Shown here one piece after another: positions 15,205 to 23,940 of a stretch of 64,000 nucleotides of DNA (the stretch's first letter is position 1; each line of letters starts with the position of its first letter). A program made the position numbers and the translations under genes. Origin of the DNA: Zestomonas carbonaria (lineage in GTDB: Bacteria; Pseudomonadota; Gammaproteobacteria; Pseudomonadales; Pseudomonadaceae); NCBI RefSeq assembly GCF_904061905.1, contig NZ_CAJFCI010000042.1, forward strand, positions 1-64,000. Reading direction: 5' to 3'. A model generated the notes under the pieces. The model searched no databases. It was not told where the DNA came from and worked only from the letters and a program-made list of their open reading frames with translations.

Positions 15205-16299
15205 ATGCTGCGCCGTCACGTCTTGACCCTCGGCAGCGCCCTGTTGGGCGCACTCAGCCTCGGCGGCTGGACGCTCAGCCGCCGGGCCAAGACGCCGCTG
15301 CTGCTGTCCGCCCGTGACGACGCGGACGGCGGCCACTACGCGGTGGGCTATCGCCTGGACGGCAAGTGCGTGTTCGCCACCCCGGTCGCCCAGCGCTGCC
15401 ACGATATCGTCGAGCACCCGCACCAGCCCGTCGCCCTGTTCGTGGCCCGCCGCCCCGGCACCGAGAGCTACCTGATCGACCTGCGCGACGGCCGCCTGTT
15501 GCAGACCGTCGCCTCGCAGCCGAACCGCCATTTCTATGGCCACGCGGTGTTCCACCGGGACGGCGAATGGCTGTACGCCACCGAGAACGACACCCGCGAC
15601 CCGGGCCGTGGCGTGCTCGGCACCTATCGCTTCGACGGCGAAAGGCTCGTCCACGAAGGCGAACGGTCCACCCATGGCCTCGGCCCGCACCAGGTCAGTT
15701 GGCTGCCGGATGGCGAGACCCTGGTGGTGGCCAACGGCGGCATCCGCACCGAGGCGGAAAGCCGGGTGGAGATGAACCTCGACGCCATGGAGCCCAGCCT
15801 GGTACTGATGCGCCGCGACGGCAGCCTGCTCTCCAAGGAAACCCTGGCGCAGCAGATGAACAGCATCCGCCACCTGGCGGTCGCCGCCGATGGCACCGTG
15901 GTCGCCAGCCAGCAATACATGGGCGAGGCCCACGACCACTCCGACCTGCTGGCGATCAAGCGCCCCGGCCAGCCGTTCCAGCCCTTCCCGCTGGGCGAGG
16001 AGCAGCGCCTGGCGATGAACCAGTACACCGCCAGCGTGGCGATCCACGACGAACTGCGCCTGGTCGCCCTCACCGCGCCGCGCGGCAACCGCTTCTTCAT
16101 CTGGGACCTGGACAGCGGCGCCGTGCGCCTGGACGCGCCCTTGCCCGACTGCGCCGGCGTCGGCGCGGTCAAGGACGGCTTCGTGGTCACTTCCGGCCAG
16201 GGTCGCTGCCGCCTCTACGACTGCCGCGGCGAACGCATCGCCGTCCAGCCGCTGGAGCTGCCACCGGGGCTCTGGGACAACCACCTGCACCTGGCCTGA
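15205..16299 (+). CDS. DUF1513 periplasmic beta-propeller protein
   Basis: This 364-residue protein begins with MLRRHVLTLGSALLGALS, a twin-arginine-like start (a hydrophobic stretch preceded by Arg-Arg) that suggests export. The rest consists of WD-like or YVTN-like blades typical of DUF1513, including LIDLRDGRLL and YATENDTRDPGRG. It is the last gene of the DUF1111-imelysin-DUF1513 set, 13 bases after the previous stop codon and preceded by GAGAGG. A role in the same periplasmic iron pathway is inferred from context only. Confidence 0.85.
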   Translation: MLRRHVLTLGSALLGALSLGGWTLSRRAKTPLLLSARDDADGGHYAVGYRLDGKCVFATPVAQRCHDIVEHPHQPVALFVARRPGTESYLIDLRDGRLLQTVASQPNRHFYGHAVFHRDGEWLYATENDTRDPGRGVLGTYRFDGERLVHEGERSTHGLGPHQVSWLPDGETLVVANGGIRTEAESRVEMNLDAMEPSLVLMRRDGSLLSKETLAQQMNSIRHLAVAADGTVVASQQYMGEAHDHSDLLAIKRPGQPFQPFPLGEEQRLAMNQYTASVAIHDELRLVALTAPRGNRFFIWDLDSGAVRLDAPLPDCAGVGAVKDGFVVTSGQGRCRLYDCRGERIAVQPLELPPGLWDNHLHLA

Positions 16300-16440
16300 A
16301 CGCCGCGCGCCTTACCGGGTCGAAACAGGAAGGTGCCCATGAAGCATTGAGATCCTGTCGTCATTTTCAGCGAATGACGGCAAACATGCCTGGTTCCATA
16401 CCCAGGAAATGTACTGTGCAAATTTTTACCAACTGTACCT

Positions 16441-16469
16441 TTGACTTGCCCAAAAAGTGGGACTATGGT
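16441..16469 (+). promoter_or_regulatory. Putative promoter of mexVW
   Basis: TTGACT (16441-16446) and TATGGT (16464-16469) have 17-base spacing and lie about 50 bases before the mexV start. The region just upstream is locally AT-rich and holds a short inverted repeat, CGTCATT/AATGACG (16359-16379). No dedicated regulator gene is adjacent. Confidence 0.5.
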
Positions 16470-16519
16470 GCTCCCCTCGCCTATTCCCAGGCCTTTTCTC
16501 CCCGCCAAGGAACCGGAAT

Positions 16520-17674
16520 ATGTTGCTCCGCCGCATGCTCGTCATGCTGGGGGTCGTACTCGCCGTGGTGCTACTCCTCGCTGGCTACAAAGCCTTCTCG
16601 ATCTACCAGCAGATCCAAGCATTCTCCGCCCCGCGCCCGGCCATCAGCGTGTCGGCCGCCGTCGCCGAGGCACAACCCTGGCAGGAACGCCTGCCGGCCA
16701 TCGGCACCCTGACCGCCTTCCAGGGCGTCGACCTGACCGTGGAAGTCGCTGGTACCGTGCGTGACGTGCTGTTCCGCTCCGGCGAGAAGGTCACCCTGAA
16801 CCAGCCGCTGATCCAGATGGATGGCGCCGTCGAGCAGGCCACCCTGGAAGCGGCCGAGGCCGACCTCACCCTGGCCCGCGTCGAGTTCGAGCGCGGTCGC
16901 AGCCTGGTCAGCCGGCAGATGATCTCCAAGAGTGACTTCGACCGCCTCGCCGCACAGTTGCAGAAGAACACCGGTACCGTTTCCCAGTTGAAGGCACTGC
17001 TGGGCAAGAAACGCATCCTCGCACCGTTCGCCGGCACCATCGGCATCCGCCAGGTGGACGTCGGCGACTACCTGGCCTCCGGCACCGTGATCGCCACCCT
17101 GCAGGACCTGTCGACCCTCTACGTCGACTTCCACCTGCCCGAGCAGGCGGTGCCCAAGCTCGCGGTCGGCCAGAAGGTGCAGGTGAGCGTGGCGGCCTAT
17201 CCCGGCGAGTTCTTCACCGGCGAGATCGGCGCGCTGAACCCCAAGGTCGACGAGGCCACCCGCAACGTACAAGTGCGCGCCATGCTGCCCAACCCAGACG
17301 ACAAGCTGCTGCCGGGCATGTTCGCCAGCCTCGAGGTACTGCTGCCCGACGCCCCGCCTCGCGTGGTGGTGCCGGAGACCTCGATCACCTACACCTTGTA
17401 CGGCAACTCGGTGTACGTGATCGAACCGAAGACCGGCGAGGACGGCCAGGTGGAGAAGGACGACAAGGGCGAGCCGCAACTGCAGGTACAGCGCCGCTAT
17501 GTCGAAACCGGCCCGCGCCGTGGCGGCAAGGTGGTGGTCCTCAAGGGGCTCACCGCCGGCGAGCAGGTGGTCACCGCCGGACAGCTCAAGCTGGACAACG
17601 GCGCCCATGTGGCGATCGTCGCCGACCAGGCGCTGCAACTCGAATCGGATAAACAAGCGGGCAACTCGCGCTAG
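16520..17674 (+). CDS. mexV: RND efflux periplasmic adaptor MexV
   Basis: This 384-residue membrane-fusion protein has an N-terminal hydrophobic anchor (about residues 6-26), a lipoyl/barrel-sandwich region, an alpha-hairpin and a beta-barrel, matching the HlyD/AcrA family. The ATG at 16520 follows AAGGA with good spacing; a longer frame from 16457 lacks this. MexV links the inner-membrane pump MexW to an outer-membrane channel. No oprM-type gene is present here, consistent with known MexVW systems that borrow OprM. A repeat separates mexV from mexW. Confidence 0.93.
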   Translation: MLLRRMLVMLGVVLAVVLLLAGYKAFSIYQQIQAFSAPRPAISVSAAVAEAQPWQERLPAIGTLTAFQGVDLTVEVAGTVRDVLFRSGEKVTLNQPLIQMDGAVEQATLEAAEADLTLARVEFERGRSLVSRQMISKSDFDRLAAQLQKNTGTVSQLKALLGKKRILAPFAGTIGIRQVDVGDYLASGTVIATLQDLSTLYVDFHLPEQAVPKLAVGQKVQVSVAAYPGEFFTGEIGALNPKVDEATRNVQVRAMLPNPDDKLLPGMFASLEVLLPDAPPRVVVPETSITYTLYGNSVYVIEPKTGEDGQVEKDDKGEPQLQVQRRYVETGPRRGGKVVVLKGLTAGEQVVTAGQLKLDNGAHVAIVADQALQLESDKQAGNSR

Positions 17675-17681
17675 AACCTTC

Positions 17682-17747
17682 GTAGGAGCGAGCTCCGCTC
17701 GCGAAGCCCTTGGGCCACCGTGTTCGCGAGCGGCGTTCGCTCCTACA
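17682..17747. repeat. REP-like inverted pair inside the mexVW operon
   Basis: The halves GTAGGAGCGAGCTCCGCTCGCGAAGC and GTTCGCGAGCGGCGTTCGCTCCTAC face each other, giving GTAG/CTAC ends. It occupies most of the 99 bases between the mexV stop codon and the mexW start, and would fold into a strong stem-loop in the operon mRNA. Confidence 0.8.
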
Positions 17748-17773
17748 GATATGCCGCAGCCAAGGAAATCGTC

Positions 17774-20700
17774 ATGGCATTTACCGATCCCTTCATCCGT
17801 CGCCCGGTACTGGCGACCGTGGTCAGCCTGCTGATCGTACTGCTCGGCATGCAGGCCTTCGGCAAGCTGGTGATCCGCCAGTACCCGCAGATGGAAAACG
17901 CCCTGATCACGGTGACCACCGCCTACCCGGGCGCCAACGCCGAGACCATCCAGGGCTACATCACCCAGCCGCTGCAACAGAGCCTGGCCAGCGCCGAAGG
18001 CATCGACTACATGACCTCGGCCAGCCAGCAGAACGTCTCGATCATCCAGATCTACGCACGCATCGGCGCCAACACCGACCGCCTGTTCACCGAGCTGCTG
18101 GCCAAGGCCAACGAGGTGAAGAACCAGTTGCCCCAGGACGCCGAGGATCCGGTGCTGTCCAAGGAGGCGGCCGACGCCTCGGCGCTGATGTACATCAGCT
18201 TCCACAGCGACGAGCTGTCCAACCCGCAGATCACCGACTACCTGTCGCGGGTCATCCAGCCCAAGCTGGCCACCCTGCCGGGCATGGCCGAGGCGGAAAT
18301 CCTCGGCAACCAGGTGTTCGCCATGCGCCTGTGGCTGGACCCGGTCCGCATGGCCGCCTACGGGGTGACCGCCAGCGACGTCGGCGAAGCGGTGCGCAAG
18401 TACAACTTCCTCTCCGCCGCCGGCGAGGTGAAGGGCGAGTACGTGGTGACCAGCATCAACGCCAGTACCGACCTCAAGTCGCCGGAAGCCTTCGCCGCCA
18501 TCCCGGTGAAGACCGAGGGCGACCGCCGCGTGCTGGTACGCGATATCGCCCGCGTGGAGATGGGCGCGGAGAGCTATGACTCGATCAGCTCGTTCGACGG
18601 CATTCCCTCGGTATACATCGCCATCAAGGGCACGCCGACCTCCAACCCGCTGGACGTCATCAAGGAAGTGCGCGGCATCATGCCGGAGCTGGAGGCGCAG
18701 CTACCGCCCAACCTCAACGTCGCCATCGCCTATGACGCCACCGAGTTCATCCAGGCTTCCATCGACGAAGTGGTGCAGACCCTGATCGAAGCGGTGCTGA
18801 TCGTCATCGTGGTGGTCTTCCTGTTCCTCGGCGCGCTCCGTTCGGTGTTGATCCCGGTGATCACCATCCCGCTGTCGATGATCGGCGTACTGTTCTTCAT
18901 GCAGATGATGGGCTACTCGATCAACCTGCTGACGCTGCTGGCCATGGTGCTGGCCATCGGCCTGGTGGTGGACGACGCCATCGTGGTGGTGGAGAACATC
19001 CACCGCCACATCGAGGAAGGCAAGACGCCGTTCGACGCCGCCATCGAGGGCGCCCGCGAGATCGCCGTACCGGTGATCTCGATGACCATCACACTGGCCG
19101 CCGTGTATGCGCCGATCGGCTTCCTCGAAGGCCTCACCGGCGCGCTGTTCAAGGAATTCGCCCTGACCCTGGCCGGCGCGGTGATCATCTCCGGCATCGT
19201 CGCCCTGACCCTGTCGCCGATGATGTGCGCCAAGCTGCTGCGCCACGAGGAGAACCCCTCGGGCCTCGCGCACCGCCTGGACCTGATCTTCGAGGGCCTG
19301 AAGAACCGCTACCAGCGCGCCCTGCACGGCACCCTGGAAACCCGCCCGGTAGTGCTGGTCTTCGCCCTGATCGTGCTGCTGCTGATCCCGGTGCTGCTCA
19401 AGTTCACCCAGAGCGAGCTGGCCCCCGAGGAAGACCAGGGCATCGTGTTCCTGATGGCCAAGGCGCCGCAGCCGACCAACCTCGACTACCTGAACGCCTA
19501 CACCAACCAGTTCATCGACATCTTCAAGAGCTTCCCCGAGTACTACTCGTCGTTCCAGATCAATGGCTTCGACGGCGTGCAGTCGGGGATCGGCGGCTTC
19601 CTGCTCAAGCCCTGGGACGAGCGCGACCGCACCCAGATGGAACTGCTCCACGAGGTGCAGGGCAAGCTCGACCGGATTCCCGGCCTGCAGATCTTCGGCT
19701 TCAACCTGCCGTCGCTGCCGGGCACCGGCGAGGGCCTGCCCTTCCAGTTCGTGATCAACACGCCGAACGACTACGAGTCGCTGCTGCAGGTTGCCGAGCG
19801 GGTCAAGGCGCGCGCCGAGGAATCCGGCAAGTTCGCCTTCCTCAACGTCGACCTGGCCTTCGACAAGCCCGAGGTGGTGGTCGACATCGACCGCGAGAAG
19901 GCCGCGCAGATGGGCGTGTCGATGCAGGACCTGGGCGCCACCCTGGCGATCCTGCTCGGCGAGGGCGAGATCAACCGCTTCACCATCGAGGGCCGCAGCT
20001 ACAAGGTGATCGCCCAGGTGGAGCGTCCCTACCGCGACAACCCGGGCTGGCTGAGCAACTACTACGTGAAGAGCGAGAGCGGCGCCATGGTGCCGCTGGC
20101 CACCCTGATCAACGTCCGCGACACCGCGCGGCCGACCAGGCTCAAGCAGTTCCAGCAGCTCAACTCGGCGATCATCGAGGGTTTCCCGATCGTCAGCATG
20201 GGCGAAGCCATCGATACCGTGACGCAGATCGCCCGCGAGGAGGCGCCACGCGGCTTCGCCTTCGACTATGCCGGCGCCTCGCGCCAGTACGTGCAGGAAG
20301 GCAGCGCGCTGTACGTCACCTTCGCCCTGGCCCTGGCGATCATCTTCCTGGTGCTCGCCGCCCAGTTCGAGAGCTTCCGCGACCCGCTGGTGATCCTGGT
20401 CACCGTGCCGCTGTCGGTATGCGGCGCGCTGGTGCCGCTGTTCCTCGGTGCCTCGAGCATGAACATCTACACCCAGGTGGGCCTGGTGACGCTGATCGGC
20501 CTGATCAGCAAGCACGGCATCCTCATCGTCGAGTTCGCCAACCAGTTGCGCCGCCAGGGCCGCAGCCTGCGCGAGGCGATCGAGGAAGCCGCGGCGATCC
20601 GCCTGCGCCCGGTGCTGATGACCACCGCGGCGATGGTGTTCGGCATGGTGCCGCTGATCATCGCCACCGGCGCCGGCGCGGTCAGCCGCTTCGACATCGG

Positions 20701-20839
20701 CCTGGTGATCGCCACCGGCATGTCGGTGGGCACCCTGTTCACCCTGTTCGTGCTGCCCTGCGTGTATACCCTGCTGGCCCACCCGGACAAGACGCCGGAA
20801 CCAACCACGGAAAACAGGCTGGCGCCACAGCGGTCCTGA
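17774..20839 (+). CDS. mexW: RND efflux pump MexW
   Basis: This 1021-residue inner-membrane proton/drug antiporter starts with MAFTDPFIRRPVLATVVSLL after an AAGGAA site; an in-frame extension to 17720 runs into the repeat and is rejected. It has the RND layout of twelve membrane segments with two large periplasmic loops. The proton-relay residues Asp400-Asp401 (motif DDAIVVVENI) and Lys913 (LISKHGILIVEF) are present. Homology is to the P. aeruginosa MexVW pump for fluoroquinolones, tetracycline, chloramphenicol and dyes. It ends at a strong terminator. Confidence 0.95.
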   Translation: MAFTDPFIRRPVLATVVSLLIVLLGMQAFGKLVIRQYPQMENALITVTTAYPGANAETIQGYITQPLQQSLASAEGIDYMTSASQQNVSIIQIYARIGANTDRLFTELLAKANEVKNQLPQDAEDPVLSKEAADASALMYISFHSDELSNPQITDYLSRVIQPKLATLPGMAEAEILGNQVFAMRLWLDPVRMAAYGVTASDVGEAVRKYNFLSAAGEVKGEYVVTSINASTDLKSPEAFAAIPVKTEGDRRVLVRDIARVEMGAESYDSISSFDGIPSVYIAIKGTPTSNPLDVIKEVRGIMPELEAQLPPNLNVAIAYDATEFIQASIDEVVQTLIEAVLIVIVVVFLFLGALRSVLIPVITIPLSMIGVLFFMQMMGYSINLLTLLAMVLAIGLVVDDAIVVVENIHRHIEEGKTPFDAAIEGAREIAVPVISMTITLAAVYAPIGFLEGLTGALFKEFALTLAGAVIISGIVALTLSPMMCAKLLRHEENPSGLAHRLDLIFEGLKNRYQRALHGTLETRPVVLVFALIVLLLIPVLLKFTQSELAPEEDQGIVFLMAKAPQPTNLDYLNAYTNQFIDIFKSFPEYYSSFQINGFDGVQSGIGGFLLKPWDERDRTQMELLHEVQGKLDRIPGLQIFGFNLPSLPGTGEGLPFQFVINTPNDYESLLQVAERVKARAEESGKFAFLNVDLAFDKPEVVVDIDREKAAQMGVSMQDLGATLAILLGEGEINRFTIEGRSYKVIAQVERPYRDNPGWLSNYYVKSESGAMVPLATLINVRDTARPTRLKQFQQLNSAIIEGFPIVSMGEAIDTVTQIAREEAPRGFAFDYAGASRQYVQEGSALYVTFALALAIIFLVLAAQFESFRDPLVILVTVPLSVCGALVPLFLGASSMNIYTQVGLVTLIGLISKHGILIVEFANQLRRQGRSLREAIEEAAAIRLRPVLMTTAAMVFGMVPLIIATGAGAVSRFDIGLVIATGMSVGTLFTLFVLPCVYTLLAHPDKTPEPTTENRLAPQRS

Positions 20840-20843
20840 ACAC

Positions 20844-20875
20844 GAAGAAGCCCCGCCTCGGCGGGGCTTCTTTTT
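20844..20875 (+). terminator. Rho-independent terminator of mexVW
   Basis: The stem GAAGCCCCGCC / GGCGGGGCTTC with a short loop is followed by TTTTT. Confidence 0.92.
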
Positions 20876-20944
20876 GGACGCTGTTCCGATCGCCCGTGGC
20901 GAGTCAGGTCCACGTCCCTGTGGAAGCAACTCGGAAGAATGGCT

Positions 20945-21175
20945 TCAGCGCTGCGGACCGACCACGCCCTGGGACAGCCCGAACATCAGCAACAGCAGGT
21001 TGCCATCCGCCCTGACCACCGGCATGCCCCGCGACTGTGGAGGCAATGGACAATGCTGCTTCAGGCCAGCGCTGCTCAGCACCTGCGGCCCCGGCTCGTG
21101 CCAGGCGGCTGCCGCCAGGGAGGCGACGCCGAGCGCCCCCACCAGGAACAGACCTCGAGCGATTTCTAGCTTCAT
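20945..21175 (-). CDS. Small exported protein, hypothetical
   Basis: This 76-residue protein has a clear signal peptide: basic MKLEIARG, a hydrophobic core, and an Ala-rich cleavage region near residue 23. The mature part is about 53 residues, with one Cys and a hydrophobic LLLLMFGL stretch. An AAAGGG site precedes ATG 21175. The start lies two bases after the stop codon of inaA, so it is the last gene of the methyltransferase-inaA operon. Function unknown. Confidence 0.7.
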   Translation of the reverse strand: MKLEIARGLFLVGALGVASLAAAAWHEPGPQVLSSAGLKQHCPLPPQSRGMPVVRADGNLLLLMFGLSQGVVGPQR

Positions 21176-21177
21176 TG

Positions 21178-21894
21178 TTATAACCCTTTGATAGCGCTGC
21201 CAAACGCCGTCTGGTAACCGTAGACCAACTGCTGCCAGTCCACATCGTTCCACGACGAATGGCGCCTGAATTGCCGCAGGTCATGCAGGGCTGCGCGCCG
21301 GCGACTGAGCCGGCGGCGGCTCTTCTCCAGGTCGAGCAGCGCGGTTTCCACCCGGGGCCGGCCGTCCTCCCCCTCCCCGACCCGGACGAACACATGCTTG
21401 GCGTACAGGCATCCGTGCTGCCAGCGCGCCCGATGCAGGCGCGCCAGCATGGCTCCCAGGCAGTGCAGCAGCCGCGTGTGCAGCACTTCGCCACAACGCT
21501 CCCGGCCGCCGCCGGCATACCAGTCCTCGATGCACTGGAATCCGGCCAGGTCCTCGGTGACCAGCACGGTCCGCCAACGGCGATCCGGGTCGAGCCGGGC
21601 GGCGCAGTAGACCGGCCTCGGCACCGTCACCCCGAGCGCTTGCAAGGCCAGCAGTGCCTCACGCTCGCGCAGCCCCGTGGGCCTGCCGAACGGGTATCGC
21701 CAGGAGCGGTGCAGGTGATTGGCCTGCCGTTTGACGTACAACAAGCGACCGGCAGCATCCATCACCCGCTTGACCCCGCTTTCACCGCCGCGCCGCTGGT
21801 TCGGCTCCTCGACCCACTCGCCACGCACCCGCCACCAATGCTCGAAATCTTCCGCGGGGGAAACCCCGAGTCCTCGGCCCAGTACCTGTCCCAT
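21178..21894 (-). CDS. inaA: InaA, Kdo/WaaP-like kinase-family protein
   Basis: This 238-residue cytoplasmic protein has a small-kinase fold related to LPS core kinases (Kdo/WaaP family). A Lys in the YVKRQ segment matches the nucleotide-binding strand; the catalytic-loop-like HGCLYAKHVFV and the DFG-like ALLDLEKSRRR occur in order. E. coli InaA is weak-acid inducible, and LPS phosphorylation is a plausible but unproven role. It lies downstream of a methyltransferase and colRS; in P. putida the equivalent genes belong to the ColR regulon. Confidence 0.88.
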   Translation of the reverse strand: MGQVLGRGLGVSPAEDFEHWWRVRGEWVEEPNQRRGGESGVKRVMDAAGRLLYVKRQANHLHRSWRYPFGRPTGLREREALLALQALGVTVPRPVYCAARLDPDRRWRTVLVTEDLAGFQCIEDWYAGGGRERCGEVLHTRLLHCLGAMLARLHRARWQHGCLYAKHVFVRVGEGEDGRPRVETALLDLEKSRRRLSRRRAALHDLRQFRRHSSWNDVDWQQLVYGYQTAFGSAIKGL

Positions 21895-21900
21895 GTCAGT

Positions 21901-22578
21901 TCACCCCTTGCGCAGCACGTAGACCCGCCACATCGCGTAGAGCGGCAGGAAGTTCAGATGTCGCTGCACGCGGAAGCCCGCCTGGGCGAATTCGGCTTCG
22001 ATCCGTGCGGCCGGCACCACGAAGCGGTTCCGATAACCGTCCTCGCCGCGCTGCCCTCGCTTGCGCTCCAGGTGGCGGCGCTTCCAGGCCTTGAAATTAC
22101 CGTCGACCCACAGCGAGACGATCAGGCTGTCGCGCGTCACCCGCGCGCATTCGCGCAGCAACGCCACACGGTGCTCCGCGTTGCCGATGTGGTGCAACAG
22201 GCGCATGCAGAAGATGCTGTCCACCGCATTGTCCGGCAGGTCAATGGCGAACGCCGAGGTCTGTAGCGTCCTGACCCGCGCCACCACCTCGGGCGGCTGG
22301 GCGACACAGGCCACTTCGAGCATGTGCGCCGAATTGTCGGCGGCGATGATCACCCGGCTGGACTTTTCCGCCAGCATCGGCCAGAAGCGCCCGGCCCCGC
22401 AGGGCAGGTCCAGCACCAGCCCCGGCTCGCCGGCCAGGGCCAGCGCACGCCGGGCCAACTGCAGGTCGCGCCGGTGGGACAGGCGCCGCCAGAAGCCGTC
22501 CTGATGCTTGCGCAGGTACGCCTGGGCATGCGTATCGTCGTACTTGGCGGAAAATTCGAGTTCGATGGGCTCGCCCAT
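21901..22578 (-). CDS. Class I SAM-dependent methyltransferase
   Basis: This 225-residue protein has the SAM-binding motif I LVLDLPCGAGRF at about 54-65 and the downstream acidic loop AADNSAHML. No transmembrane segment. A GGAGG-type site precedes ATG 22578. The stop codon lies six bases before inaA, and colS ends 45 bases upstream, so it may be transcribed from its own ColR-dependent promoter or by read-through. The target is unknown; the company of InaA and ColRS suggests the cell envelope or LPS. Confidence 0.85.
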   Translation of the reverse strand: MGEPIELEFSAKYDDTHAQAYLRKHQDGFWRRLSHRRDLQLARRALALAGEPGLVLDLPCGAGRFWPMLAEKSSRVIIAADNSAHMLEVACVAQPPEVVARVRTLQTSAFAIDLPDNAVDSIFCMRLLHHIGNAEHRVALLRECARVTRDSLIVSLWVDGNFKAWKRRHLERKRGQRGEDGYRNRFVVPAARIEAEFAQAGFRVQRHLNFLPLYAMWRVYVLRKG

Positions 22579-22623
22579 GGCTACCTCCTCAAGAGCTATG
22601 CCATGACCCTATGCGATGCCCCG

Positions 22624-23940
22624 TCAATGTCCGGTCAACGGCAGGTGAAAATTCCGTTGAGGCGTACCGACGGCGGGGTTCAGGGTGACGCGGAAACGGC
22701 AACCGGTGGGTTCGACCGCCGACAGTTGCACGCCCCAGCCCTGCGATTCGCATATTCGCTGCACCAGCGACAAGCCGAGGCCAAGGCCATCGCCGCGCTG
22801 TTCGCCGCCGCGCACGAAGGGCTGGAACATGGCCTCGCGCTCGTTCTCGGGAATGCCGACACCGGAGTCCTCGACGATGAAGCCGTCGTCCTGCAGCAAC
22901 AGGCGAATCCGCCCCTGCTCGGTGTAGTGCCAGGCGTTGCGCAGCAGGTTGCCCATCACGGTGCGCAGCAAGGTGGGGTTGAACGGCCCACGCAGCGACG
23001 AGGCGGGATCGTAGTCGAGGCTGAGCCCCTTGCTCTCGATCGGCTCGCGCCACTGCTCGACCAGGTCGTCGGCGATCTCGCCCAACGCGACGTCGGTCGG
23101 CATGCCCTTGTCCTGCTCGGCCCGCGCCAGGGTCAGGAAGGTCTGCACCAGCTCGCGCATCTCCCCGGTGGCGCGGGCGATGCGCAGCACCTGCTTGCGC
23201 GCGCGCGGGTCGAGGGCCGGGTTCTCCAGCAGCAGCTCACTGGAGCTGGCCAGGACCATCAGCGGAGTGCGCAACTCATGGCTGACGTCGCTGGTGAACA
23301 TCCGCTCGCGGGTCAGCGCGCTGCGCAACAGGCCGAGGGTGGTATCGAAGGCCGCAGCCAGCTCGCCGACCTCGTCGGCGGCATAGTCCGGCGCCAGCGG
23401 CGGCGCCAGGGCCAGCAACTGGTCGCGATGGCGCACTTGGCGGGACAGCCGCACCACTGGCTCGATCACCTTGCGCGCCAGCAGCCAGCCGAGCACCATG
23501 GCCAGGGCCAGGCTGAACAGGAAGCCGACCCAGACCACGGCGAACAGCAGTTGCTCGCGCTTCTCGAACTCGCTCTGGTCCTGCAGCAGCACATAGGTCC
23601 GGCCATCCACCACGCGTACGAAGGCATGGTAGGACAAGTCGCCACGGAACAGCTCGTGGAAGCCCGGGCCGAAGTCCTTGAGGTCATCGGGCAGGGCGAA
23701 GTCGTTCTGGCCGTCGGAGAAGTAGAACAGTTGGTCGGGCTCCGGGCGCAGGCGCCACTCGTCCATGGTCTCCATCCGCAGCAAGCGGTCGAGATCACCG
23801 CCCAGCTCGCGGGAGATCAGGCGCTCCTCGACCACATGCACCGCCTCGACGATGCCCAGGGCGAAGGTTCCCGCCACCAGCGCACTCATCAACACGAAGG
23901 CGATGACGATGCGCCGCGACAGGCTGAGCTTAAACTCCAT
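22624..23940 (-). CDS. colS: ColS sensor histidine kinase
   Basis: This 438-residue inner-membrane kinase has two transmembrane segments (about 10-30 and 130-155), a periplasmic domain of about 100 residues, a HAMP region, the H-box SHELRTPL with His221, and a C-terminal ATPase (NLLRNAWHYTEQG, DSGVGI). The periplasmic residues His35, Glu38, Glu126 and Glu129 are all present; the last two form the ExxE motif EKRE. These are the positions reported for zinc/ferric-ion sensing in P. putida ColS. The start overlaps the colR stop codon by 11 bases, so translation is coupled. Confidence 0.95.
   Translation of the reverse strand: MEFKLSLSRRIVIAFVLMSALVAGTFALGIVEAVHVVEERLISRELGGDLDRLLRMETMDEWRLRPEPDQLFYFSDGQNDFALPDDLKDFGPGFHELFRGDLSYHAFVRVVDGRTYVLLQDQSEFEKREQLLFAVVWVGFLFSLALAMVLGWLLARKVIEPVVRLSRQVRHRDQLLALAPPLAPDYAADEVGELAAAFDTTLGLLRSALTRERMFTSDVSHELRTPLMVLASSSELLLENPALDPRARKQVLRIARATGEMRELVQTFLTLARAEQDKGMPTDVALGEIADDLVEQWREPIESKGLSLDYDPASSLRGPFNPTLLRTVMGNLLRNAWHYTEQGRIRLLLQDDGFIVEDSGVGIPENEREAMFQPFVRGGEQRGDGLGLGLSLVQRICESQGWGVQLSAVEPTGCRFRVTLNPAVGTPQRNFHLPLTGH

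Noticed and set aside
18701-20929. Long minus-strand open frame opposite mexW
   Set aside because: Shadow of a bona fide RND pump gene; low-complexity translation and no start site.
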